Source of the DNA: Nocardioides sp. Kera G14
GTDB lineage: Bacteria > Actinomycetota > Actinomycetes > Propionibacteriales > Nocardioidaceae
Assembly: GCF_020715565.1 (NCBI RefSeq)
Contig: NZ_CP085839.1
Location: 3,348,001 to 3,412,000 of the forward strand
DNA: 64,000 bases
Direction of reading: 5' to 3'
Part shown: positions 56,937 to 64,000 of the stretch, one piece after another
Layout: each line of letters begins with the position of its first letter
How positions within the stretch are numbered: the first letter of the stretch is position 1
Translations under genes and position numbers: made by a program
Notes under the pieces: generated by a model
Databases searched by the model: none
Told to the model about the DNA's origin: nothing
The model's input: only the letters and a program-made list of their open reading frames with translations

Positions 56937-58466
56937 GTGAGCGAGACGGTCGGCGAGCTGCAGCGTGTGAAGGGCGCCTTCGCCCAGCCCACGCTGACGC
57001 TGCTCCACCAGCGTCAGGCGCCGGTCGTCATCACGATCTTCCGCGCGGCGTTCGGGCGAAACAACAAGCCGATCCCGACCGCGCGACTGCACGCCCAGGT
57101 CGAGGAGCACCTCGCCGAGATCCGTACGTCGGGCGAGGTGGACGTGCCGGCGGGCTCCGGTCGCGACATCTGCCAGCGCTGGATGCGCGGTCAGTGGTTG
57201 GTCCGCTCACTCGACGAGCAGGGCGACGAGGTCTACTCCCTGACGTCGCATGCCCAGCAGGCACTGGAGCTGGTGAAGAACCTCACGCGCGAGCGCGCAA
57301 CGCTGTCGGAGCACCGGATCGCCACCATCCTCAGCACGGTGCGTCGGTTCAACGCCGAGGCCAACCCCGACCGTGGAGCCCGGGTGACGATCCTCAACGA
57401 CGAGATCGCCCGGCTGAGCGCCGAGCGTGACCGGCTCGTTGACGGCGCCGACCTCGTGGGCGCCACCGAGGACTACATGCTCGAGGGCTTCACCGAGCTG
57501 CTGTCGTTGATCTCCGCGCTGCCGTCGGACTTCGCGCGGGTCGAGGAGCGGTTCGCGACCATCCGCGGGGAGATCCTGGCGGCCTTCCGCGCCGAGGACC
57601 GCCCAGCCGGTGACGTGATCGACGACTATCTCGCCCGGGCCGACGCGCTCATGACGGCGACCCACGAAGGGCGTGCCTTCGAGGGCGCCTTCGCGCTGCT
57701 GCGTGACGACGGGCTCGTCAGCCAGCTGCGCGAGGACCTCACCGATCTCCTGGACCATCCGCTGGCCGATGGCCTCCTCGGCGAGGCCGACCGTGCTGAG
57801 CTGCGCGGGACCGTGCGCCTGGTCCGCGACGGCCTGGACCGCGTGCTGTCGCAGCGCTCTCGTGTGACGGCGACGCTCAAGGAGTACATCGTCTCCCACG
57901 ACGCCGTCCGCGACCGCGAGCTCGAGCTGACGCTGCGGCAGGTCGAGTCCGAGCTGATGACATGGATCGCGTCGACCGGTCCCCGGGCCTCGCACGAGGT
58001 GGACCTGCTGCCCTCACGGGCGAGCGTCGAGCATCTGCGCGAGCGGTTCTACGACCCGGCCGACGACCGACTGCCCGAACGGCTCACGGCGGTCGACGCG
58101 GGCCAGGCGCCAGCAGTGAGTCTGGCCGCTCTGATGGCCCAGGGTGGGCCACAGCTCCGGTCGCTGCGCGGGCGGCTCGAGGACGCGCGTGCGGGGTTGC
58201 AGCCGCCGGGGTCGCTCGGGGAGCTCTTCGACCGGCTCGAGCCGTCGTTGCGCAGACCCGTCGAGATCTTCGGCCTCCTCCATCTCGCGGCCGACGAGGG
58301 CTGGCAGGCGCAGCAGACGGTCGAGGAGACCGAGTCCTTCGCCGCCGTACGCCCGGATGGGAGCACGCGTACCTTCGCCGTGCCGCGACTCCTCCTCCCG
58401 GATCCCGATCTCGACCCCAGCTTCGACCCGACACATGACACCACTGCCGAGGAGGCCGCTCAGTGA
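56937..58466 (+). CDS. jetA: Wadjet anti-plasmid system protein JetA (DUF3375)
   Basis: JetA is the kleisin-like (MukF-like) subunit of Wadjet, an SMC-family complex that cleaves closed circular plasmids. This 509-residue protein shows the DUF3375 layout: an N-terminal winged-helix region (LTLLHQRQAPVVITIFRAAF ... WLVRSLDEQGDEVYSL), a long helical middle, and a C-terminal winged-helix region with an acidic tail. Start GTG 56937 is supported by an AACACT 7 nt upstream; an alternative GTG lies at 56906. The stop overlaps jetB by 4 nt. Confidence 0.93.
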   Translation: MSETVGELQRVKGAFAQPTLTLLHQRQAPVVITIFRAAFGRNNKPIPTARLHAQVEEHLAEIRTSGEVDVPAGSGRDICQRWMRGQWLVRSLDEQGDEVYSLTSHAQQALELVKNLTRERATLSEHRIATILSTVRRFNAEANPDRGARVTILNDEIARLSAERDRLVDGADLVGATEDYMLEGFTELLSLISALPSDFARVEERFATIRGEILAAFRAEDRPAGDVIDDYLARADALMTATHEGRAFEGAFALLRDDGLVSQLREDLTDLLDHPLADGLLGEADRAELRGTVRLVRDGLDRVLSQRSRVTATLKEYIVSHDAVRDRELELTLRQVESELMTWIASTGPRASHEVDLLPSRASVEHLRERFYDPADDRLPERLTAVDAGQAPAVSLAALMAQGGPQLRSLRGRLEDARAGLQPPGSLGELFDRLEPSLRRPVEIFGLLHLAADEGWQAQQTVEETESFAAVRPDGSTRTFAVPRLLLPDPDLDPSFDPTHDTTAEEAAQ

Positions 58467-59236
58467 GCGAACTGGCTGATGTGGAGGTCGACGAGTCGAC
58501 CTTGGACGAGCCCGAGCCGGAGCGTGACGACCTCGACGCCTTCGCCCCGGTCGACGATGCCTCCGTGTCGCTCTTCGAGGGCGACGAGGGCGGCCTCGAC
58601 TTCGCCCAGCGGCGGACCCTCGTCGCTCTCCTCAAGCAGAGGTTCATCAGCGCGCGCACGCACCCGCGCGACTGGCCCGTCCTGCTCGAGCACGAGCGGA
58701 TCATGCGCGGGCGGCTCAACGATCTCTTCCTCGACCTGGCGATCGACCGTGACCGAGAGGTCGCATGGAAGCGGCAGGCGAGCCCCGAGTCCGGAGGTCG
58801 CTTCCCGACGCTTCTCCACGACACCGCCTGGACGCGCGAGGAGACGCTCGTGCTGGTCCACCTGCGGGACCGACTGCGGGCCGGACTGGCCAGCGGCGAC
58901 ACGCGTGTCTTCGTCGACCGGGAGGACCTGCTCGACCACATCGCGAGCTTCCGTCCCGGTCACGCGACCGACGAGTCAGGCGACGAGAAGCGCGCCCGCA
59001 ACGCGGTGGCCAGCGTGATGAAGGCAGGCCTCCTGATCCCGACGACGGGCGAGGAGCGCTTCGAGATCAGCGGCGCGGTCGAGCCGCTGCTGCCGCTGGA
59101 GCTGCTCCAGGAGCTCCTGGCCGCGCTGCAGGCTGCCAACGGCGGCGACGTGGCGGCCGGCGAGACCGTGGGCGACGACCGGACCACGCTCGGCGAGCCC
59201 GACCTGTTCGACGAGTCACCGGAGGAGGCGCCATGA
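58463..59236 (+). CDS. jetB: Wadjet protein JetB (DUF4194)
   Basis: JetB is the MukE/KITE-like winged-helix subunit that binds the kleisin JetA and DNA. The 257-residue protein has an acidic N-terminus and a DUF4194 core (QRRTLVALLKQRFISART, LNDLFLDLAIDRDREVAWKRQ, ETLVLVHLRDRLRAG). NAVASVMKAGLLIPTTGEERFEIS and an acidic C-terminal tail follow. Start GTG 58463 overlaps jetA by 4 nt and its stop overlaps jetC by 4 nt (ATGA). Confidence 0.93.
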   Translation: MSELADVEVDESTLDEPEPERDDLDAFAPVDDASVSLFEGDEGGLDFAQRRTLVALLKQRFISARTHPRDWPVLLEHERIMRGRLNDLFLDLAIDRDREVAWKRQASPESGGRFPTLLHDTAWTREETLVLVHLRDRLRAGLASGDTRVFVDREDLLDHIASFRPGHATDESGDEKRARNAVASVMKAGLLIPTTGEERFEISGAVEPLLPLELLQELLAALQAANGGDVAAGETVGDDRTTLGEPDLFDESPEEAP

Positions 59237-62200
59237 GCATCGACGAGACGCAGACCGGCCTCTTCGCCGAGTCGACGGTGGCCACGCCGTCTGACGACAC
59301 CGTCCAGTGGCGCGCCTCCCTGCTGCAGCTGATCAACTGGGGCGGCTTCGGGGGCCTCACAGCAGTCCCGCTCGGCGGTGACGCGACGATGATCTCCGGC
59401 GCCTCGGGCGTGGGGAAGTCGACGATCCTCGATGCCTATACCGCGCTGATGATGCCGTCTGACACGAAGTTCAACGGCGCTTCCAACGACGCCGTCGCCG
59501 GCCGGGCGCGGGGCCTCGGGCAGCGCAACCTGCTTTCCTACCTGCGCGGTGCCGTCGACGTGATCGACGACCCGAAGACCGGCCGCCCGGTCGAGAAGCT
59601 CCTGCGTGGCAAGGGCTCCGACACCTGGGGCGCGGTTGCGATGACGTTCGTCAACGACCAGGGCGGCCGCTTCACCGCGCTGCGCACCTACTACGTCCCG
59701 CGCCGCGCGACCCGCTCCGGGGAGGTCGCGATGAAGCTCCTCACCCACGAGGGCGCCCTGAGCCTGGAGACCCTCGAGGCCGCCGTACCGGATCGCTTCG
59801 ACGCGCTCACCCTGAAGAAGCTCTACCCCGGCGTCCGCGTCCATCCGACCTACGCGGAGTTCTCCGCCGTCCTGCACGCCCGGCTCGGCATCGGGGCCAA
59901 CGGCGACGGTGCCAAGGCGCTGCGGCTACTCGCCCGCATCCAGGCCGGCAACCAGGTGCGCAGCGTCGACGAGCTCTACAAGGACATGGTGCTGGAGCGG
60001 CCCGCGACGTACGCCGCCGCCGACCGTGCCATCGAGCACTTCGACCTCCTCGACGCGTCCTATGCGGCCATGCGCACCGAGGCCGCCAAGCTCGAGCTGC
60101 TTGAGCCGATCACCGACCTCCACGCCCGTCGCGAGCTGGCCGCCCGGCGCCTCGCCGAGCTCGACTCGTTCGGCGTGACCCTGCGCGGGTCGGAGACGCC
60201 GCTCCAGCTCTGGCTGCTGCGCACCCACCTCCGCCTCATCGAGGCAGCCGCGACGGCCAACCGGGCCGCGCGCACGTCGACGTCCCAGGAGCTCGACTCC
60301 ACCGTCGCCGCCGAGCGGTCGCTGCTCGCCGACCTCGAGTCGGCCAAGGAGGCACACCGCGCCGCTGGTGGCTCCACCCTCCAGGCGCTCGCGCAGAGCC
60401 TCGAGGCCGAGCAGATCACCCGTGAGGACCGGCTCCGCCGCCGCGTGCACCTGCAGGAGCGGCTGCTGCCGCTGATCGACGTCACCGACTCCGACGCCCC
60501 CGACGTCGACTCGGCATTGATGTCCGCGGAGTCCTTCACGATCCTCGCCACCCACGCCGTCAACTGGCTGGCCGGATTCGACGCCCATCGCGTCAAGCTC
60601 CGGCGCGAACGCGACGGGGCCCTGCAGCGGCAGTATCCGCTGATGCAGCGCCGCACCGAGCTGACCCGCGAGCGGGCCGCGACCGAGTCCCATGCAGGCC
60701 GCGTGCCCGCGATGCTGCATGAGCTGCGCTCCGCGGTCGCGGAGGCGTCGGGCATGTCGGTCGACGAGCTGCCCTTCCTCGCCGAGCTGATCGACGTGGC
60801 GCCCGAGGAGTCACGCTGGCGCACGGCGATCGAGACCGTGCTGGGCGCTTCGGCTCGGACGATGCTCGTTCCGCTGGACCGGCTCGAGGAGTTCTCTGCC
60901 GCGATCGACGGCCTTCGACTGCGCGGGCGCCTGACCTTCGAGGGTGTCGAGCTGCACCTGCCTGCCGTTCCCGCGCAGGATCCCGAGCGGGTCGCCGGGA
61001 AGCTGCTCTTCAAGGACTCACCCTTCTCCGGCTGGGTACAGGCACATGTCTCCGAGCCGGCACGCAACGCGCTCTGCGTGGAGGACACCTCCGGCCTGCC
61101 CGGGGGCGGTCTCCGGGTGACGCTTGCCGGCCAGACCCGCAGCGGGCGCCGCGGTGCCCATGGCCGGGGCAGCGAGCGCAACATCATCGGCTTCTCCAAC
61201 GAGGAGGCGCTCGCGGAGATCGACGCCGAGCTCGCCGACCTGGAGACCGGGCTCGACCGGATCAACGCCGAGATCACCGAGCTCGACCGGCGCGCCAGCG
61301 TCCTCGAGCGCTCGCAGTCGGCGTACGACGCCGTGGCGACGGCCCGCTTCGACGACATCGACGTCGACGGGGCCGACGCGCGTATCGCCGACCTCGAGCG
61401 CCGGCGGAGCGAGATCCTCGACTCCGACGACCAGCTCAAGGCGCTGGAGGCCCAGATCGAGGAGCTCAGTCTCCGGATCGAGGACGCTCGGCGATCGCGC
61501 TTCGCGCTCGAGGGTCGGCGTGATGAGCTCGCTGCCGAGCAGGGCAGGCTCGTCGACGACGAGGATGTGCTCAAGGACCAGCTCGAGGCGATGGAGCGCT
61601 CCGGCCGGGTCGTGCTCACCGAGGAGCAGTCGGTGGCGCTCGCCCATGACTTCGCGCTTGCCGCCGCACCCGAGGACCCCGAGGAGCTCGACCGCTTCCT
61701 CGTGAACTCCCAACGACTCTCCGAGCGACTTCGAAGCGCCGTCGCCGAGACGGAAGCCGAGATCACGCGGGTCGACGAGCGTCTCGGCGAGATCTTCCGG
61801 CTCTACAAGGCCCAGTGGGACTCGCCCAACCTCGGTGCCACCCCGGACTCCTACGCCGACTACGCCCGCATTCTCGACGAGATCCGCGGCACCGGCCTCG
61901 CCGGCCGCCGCTCCGAGTGGCGGCGCCGGCTCACCGAGTGGAGCGGTCAGGACCTGGTGCCGCTGGTCGGCGCGATGGCTGCCTCGATCGAGGAGATCGA
62001 GGACCGGCTCGCGCCGATCAACGCGATCCTGCAGCGGCTCGAGTTCGGCGCGACCCGGGACCGGCTGCGGATCCGGCTGCGGCGCCTGGCGCCTGCGCAC
62101 GTCCAGGTCTTCATGCGGGAGCTCCGCGAGCTCTCCCGCGGGTCGACGGCCGACCTCGCCGACACGGAGCTCGAGAAGCGGTTCACCGAGCTCAGCCGCT

Positions 62201-62685
62201 TCATGGTGCAGTTGCGTCCCGGGATCGACGCCGCCACCGGCACAAGCGATCGTGACCGGCTCCTCGACGTACGCCGACACGTGGAGATCAGCGCCGAGCG
62301 CTATGACACGCTGACCGGCGAGCTCCGCGCCACCTACCGCACCCTGGGGGAGAAGTCGGGTGGTGAGTCGCAGGAGCTGGTGGCCTTCATCGTCGGCTCG
62401 GCGCTGCGCTTCCGGCTGGGCGACGAGATGCGTTCGCGGCCGCGGTTCGCTCCGGTGTTCCTCGACGAGGGATTCGTCAAGGCCGACTCGGAGTTCGCCG
62501 GGCGCGCCGTCTCGGCGTGGAAGGGGCTCGGCTTCCAGCTGATCATCGGCGTCCCGCTCGACAAGGTCACCGGCCTCGAGCCGCACATGGACGAGCTCCT
62601 GGCCATCACCAAGAACAGCCAGACCCATCAGTCCTGGATCACCCCCATCACGGACGCGGCCGTCGACACCGAGGCCGCCGGATAG
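59233..62685 (+). CDS. jetC: Wadjet SMC-like ATPase JetC
   Basis: JetC is the motor that extrudes DNA loops in Wadjet. This 1150-residue protein has an N-terminal Walker A (SGASGVGKSTILDAY, about 55-69), two long coiled-coil arms around a hinge-like region near 480-600, and a C-terminal ABC head. The signature LGEKSGGESQ lies at about 1037-1046 and the Walker B FLDEGF near 1076-1081. ATG 59233 overlaps the jetB stop. The length is close to that of MukB-like Wadjet ATPases. It ends 2 bp before jetD. Confidence 0.95.
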   Translation: MSIDETQTGLFAESTVATPSDDTVQWRASLLQLINWGGFGGLTAVPLGGDATMISGASGVGKSTILDAYTALMMPSDTKFNGASNDAVAGRARGLGQRNLLSYLRGAVDVIDDPKTGRPVEKLLRGKGSDTWGAVAMTFVNDQGGRFTALRTYYVPRRATRSGEVAMKLLTHEGALSLETLEAAVPDRFDALTLKKLYPGVRVHPTYAEFSAVLHARLGIGANGDGAKALRLLARIQAGNQVRSVDELYKDMVLERPATYAAADRAIEHFDLLDASYAAMRTEAAKLELLEPITDLHARRELAARRLAELDSFGVTLRGSETPLQLWLLRTHLRLIEAAATANRAARTSTSQELDSTVAAERSLLADLESAKEAHRAAGGSTLQALAQSLEAEQITREDRLRRRVHLQERLLPLIDVTDSDAPDVDSALMSAESFTILATHAVNWLAGFDAHRVKLRRERDGALQRQYPLMQRRTELTRERAATESHAGRVPAMLHELRSAVAEASGMSVDELPFLAELIDVAPEESRWRTAIETVLGASARTMLVPLDRLEEFSAAIDGLRLRGRLTFEGVELHLPAVPAQDPERVAGKLLFKDSPFSGWVQAHVSEPARNALCVEDTSGLPGGGLRVTLAGQTRSGRRGAHGRGSERNIIGFSNEEALAEIDAELADLETGLDRINAEITELDRRASVLERSQSAYDAVATARFDDIDVDGADARIADLERRRSEILDSDDQLKALEAQIEELSLRIEDARRSRFALEGRRDELAAEQGRLVDDEDVLKDQLEAMERSGRVVLTEEQSVALAHDFALAAAPEDPEELDRFLVNSQRLSERLRSAVAETEAEITRVDERLGEIFRLYKAQWDSPNLGATPDSYADYARILDEIRGTGLAGRRSEWRRRLTEWSGQDLVPLVGAMAASIEEIEDRLAPINAILQRLEFGATRDRLRIRLRRLAPAHVQVFMRELRELSRGSTADLADTELEKRFTELSRFMVQLRPGIDAATGTSDRDRLLDVRRHVEISAERYDTLTGELRATYRTLGEKSGGESQELVAFIVGSALRFRLGDEMRSRPRFAPVFLDEGFVKADSEFAGRAVSAWKGLGFQLIIGVPLDKVTGLEPHMDELLAITKNSQTHQSWITPITDAAVDTEAAG

Positions 62686-62687
62686 AC

Positions 62688-63866
62688 ATGCGCACCGATG
62701 GTCTGCGCTCGCCCGAGTGGCTTCTGGCCCAATGCGAGAAGCGGCTCCGGACGTGCTGGGCCGAGGTGGTCTGCGGGCGCGCCATGTGGAGCCCGCGCTT
62801 TGATCTCGGCACCTCGCAGTTCACCGGCGTTCGGCTGCGGGCGGTGTGGTCCGGCCTCCATCTCGACACGCTGGAGTGGCGGGACTGGGTGAGTGCTGCG
62901 GGCGCCGGCGTCGAGCTGGTGCCGCGCACCGTCTCCTACGCACGAGGTATGGATCAGGAGATCCCGGCTGCGGTGACCGTCGCCGACATCGAGGTCGCCG
63001 CCCGCCTGCTCGGCGCGGCGTGGGTTGATCGCCTCGCGCGGACCGCTCGCCGCAGGGCGACCGTCGCCGCGGCCTTTCCGGAGCTGGACGACGTCGCCGG
63101 ACTGTTGCGGGCGGTGGACGGATCCAGCGACGTCGACTTCGAGATCACCTGCCGCGCCGCAGCCTGGTTCGCCGCGCCCCATCCGGCCGGCCTCACCGCG
63201 CGACAGGTACCGGTGGAGGGCATGGGATCGAAGTGGCTGGACGAGCACGCCGGCGTCGTACGACGTCTTGCCGGTCTCGACGACCTCGGTCTGCTCCCCG
63301 GCCGGCCGTCGCGGGTGCACGTCACCTATCTCGATCCCGCCCACCTCGCGAGGGGCGGCCGGCGTCATGACGTCGCGACCGTGGGGGACGTCGACACGGT
63401 CGCCTACCGGCCGCGCATCGTGCTGATCTGCGAGAACCGCGATACCGCTCAACAGTTCCCACCCCTCGCCGGTGTGATCGCGATTGAGGGCGACGGTCGG
63501 GGCGCCCGCGCCGTCGCCTCGCTTGAGTGGGTGCATGCGGCGGAGCACCGCTTCTACTGGGGTGACATGGACGCCGACGGGCTGGAGATACTGCACGGCT
63601 TCCGCGTCGCGGGCCTGGCCGTCGAGTCACTGTTCATGGACGTGCCGACCTACGAACTCTGGGAGAAGTATGGCGTCGACCGCGACCACGGTGGGCGGCC
63701 GCTGGGGCCGCGGACACCCCGGGAGGTCAGCCTGCTGACGCCCTCGGAGCGGGAGCTCTACTTGCTGCTCTGCAGCCCGGACTGGCGTCGACACCGGCGG
63801 ATCGAGCAGGAGCGGATCCCGCTGGACGTCGCCCGGTTGGCCCTTTCTGAGAAGGTGAAGCCATGA
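62688..63866 (+). CDS. jetD: Wadjet nuclease JetD
   Basis: JetD cleaves plasmid DNA once the motor has extruded the circle. This 392-residue protein has an N-terminal DUF3322 region (PEWLLAQCEKRLRTCWAEVV) and a C-terminal Toprim-type DUF2220 domain with a metal-binding Glu (VLICENRDTAQQF, about 244-256) and an Asp pair (FYWGDMDADGLEIL, about 289-302). The catalytic motif GDxDxxG is intact. ATG 62688 lies 2 nt after jetC. Its stop overlaps a tiny ORF by 4 nt. Confidence 0.94.
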   Translation: MRTDGLRSPEWLLAQCEKRLRTCWAEVVCGRAMWSPRFDLGTSQFTGVRLRAVWSGLHLDTLEWRDWVSAAGAGVELVPRTVSYARGMDQEIPAAVTVADIEVAARLLGAAWVDRLARTARRRATVAAAFPELDDVAGLLRAVDGSSDVDFEITCRAAAWFAAPHPAGLTARQVPVEGMGSKWLDEHAGVVRRLAGLDDLGLLPGRPSRVHVTYLDPAHLARGGRRHDVATVGDVDTVAYRPRIVLICENRDTAQQFPPLAGVIAIEGDGRGARAVASLEWVHAAEHRFYWGDMDADGLEILHGFRVAGLAVESLFMDVPTYELWEKYGVDRDHGGRPLGPRTPREVSLLTPSERELYLLLCSPDWRRHRRIEQERIPLDVARLALSEKVKP

Positions 63867-63940
63867 CCGACTTGTTGCGGCCACTCGCCGCCCCGCTCCG
63901 GGCCTCGCTGACGTTCGTTTCGTCACGGGTGGCCTCGTGA
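63863..63940 (+). CDS. Tiny coupled ORF after jetD (25 codons)
   Basis: The ATG overlaps the jetD stop (ATGA) and the TGA overlaps a GTG start of the next frame (GTGA at 63937-63940). The peptide (MTDLLRPLAAPLRASL, then TFVSSRVAS) matches nothing I know. GAGAAGGTGAAG lies just before the ATG. It may be a real coupled peptide, or the stub of a frameshifted gene whose remainder follows. Confidence 0.35.
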   Translation: MTDLLRPLAAPLRASLTFVSSRVAS

Positions 63941-64000
63941 CCGAGCCGATCCGTCTCGCCGCCGTCGATGACATCCCGACCGACACCGGCCTCCTGGTCG
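63937..64000 (+). CDS. Start of unidentified gene (partial)
   Basis: From GTG 63937 an open frame (VTEPIRLAAVDDIPTDTGLLV) continues past the right edge. The frame is also open upstream back to at least 63865 (reading ADVRFVTGGL before the GTG) but shows no earlier good start. Only 21 residues are visible, so no family can be named; it could equally belong to a frameshifted larger gene. Confidence 0.4.
   Translation, partial: MTEPIRLAAVDDIPTDTGLLV

Noticed and set aside
1..64000. CRISPR arrays, insertion sequences, prophage genes and rRNA
   Set aside because: No regularly spaced repeats, transposase, integrase, structural phage or rRNA sequence was found on either strand.

Overview
The window is a chromosomal segment of a very GC-rich actinobacterium, most probably a Nocardioides-like member of the Nocardioidaceae. 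The case rests on gene content, not on a database search: an FHA/PstP/RodA/PbpA/PknA/PknB operon next to crgA and tRNA-Leu(CAG), an FprA-type ferredoxin reductase, a mycothiol-enzyme relative, codons ending almost always in G or C, many GTG/TTG starts, and many genes whose -10 box lies 6-7 nt before the start codon (leaderless mRNAs).

Region 1 (1-21.8 kb) is a surface-polysaccharide locus. It holds a Wzz/tyrosine-kinase chain-length regulator cut by the left edge, a DUF4012 membrane protein, a class E-like sortase with its own LVNTG-anchored substrate, an O-antigen ligase/polymerase, a Wzx-type flippase, GT61, GT2 and GT4 glycosyltransferases, an SGNH-like protein and eight methyltransferases. 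Four of the methyltransferases carry an N-terminal zinc ribbon, and one of these is fused to a GT4 enzyme. The product is probably a heavily methylated glycan. No initiating sugar-phosphate transferase is seen, so the locus continues to the left.

Region 2 (21.8-32.1 kb) is the conserved cell-envelope and division block: DUF881 protein and crgA (divergent, overlapping promoters), then a tightly overlapping minus-strand operon fhaA-fhaB-pstP-rodA-pbpA-pknA-pknB, and tRNA-Leu on the plus strand. In M. tuberculosis this block lies close to oriC.

Region 3 (32.2-39.1 kb) is a set of small units: a divergent VOC/MarR pair and a divergent SDR/TetR pair, each with twin operators, a DUF3099 protein, a frameshifted DinB/maleylpyruvate-isomerase-like gene, a PAS-GGDEF-EAL protein and an aldo/keto reductase.

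Region 4 (39.1-46.5 kb) is one minus-strand operon encoding a stressosome (RsbR, RsbS, RsbT), an RsbT/RsbX-like phosphatase, a histidine kinase, a receiver-SpoIIE phosphatase and, probably, a Na+/H+ antiporter with a C-terminal UBP-type zinc finger. A YitT protein follows.

Region 5 (47.2-56.1 kb) carries metX and a frameshifted metY, a CoA-binding protein, two OsmC proteins with a CzcO-like flavoprotein, a LysE exporter, a TetR/DUF3533-like pair and fprA.

Region 6 (56.2-64 kb) is a defence module: vapBC followed by a complete Wadjet operon jetABCD, which ends in a tiny coupled ORF and the start of an unidentified gene. No intergenic stretch exceeds about 200 bp. No insertion sequence, CRISPR array or rRNA was seen.
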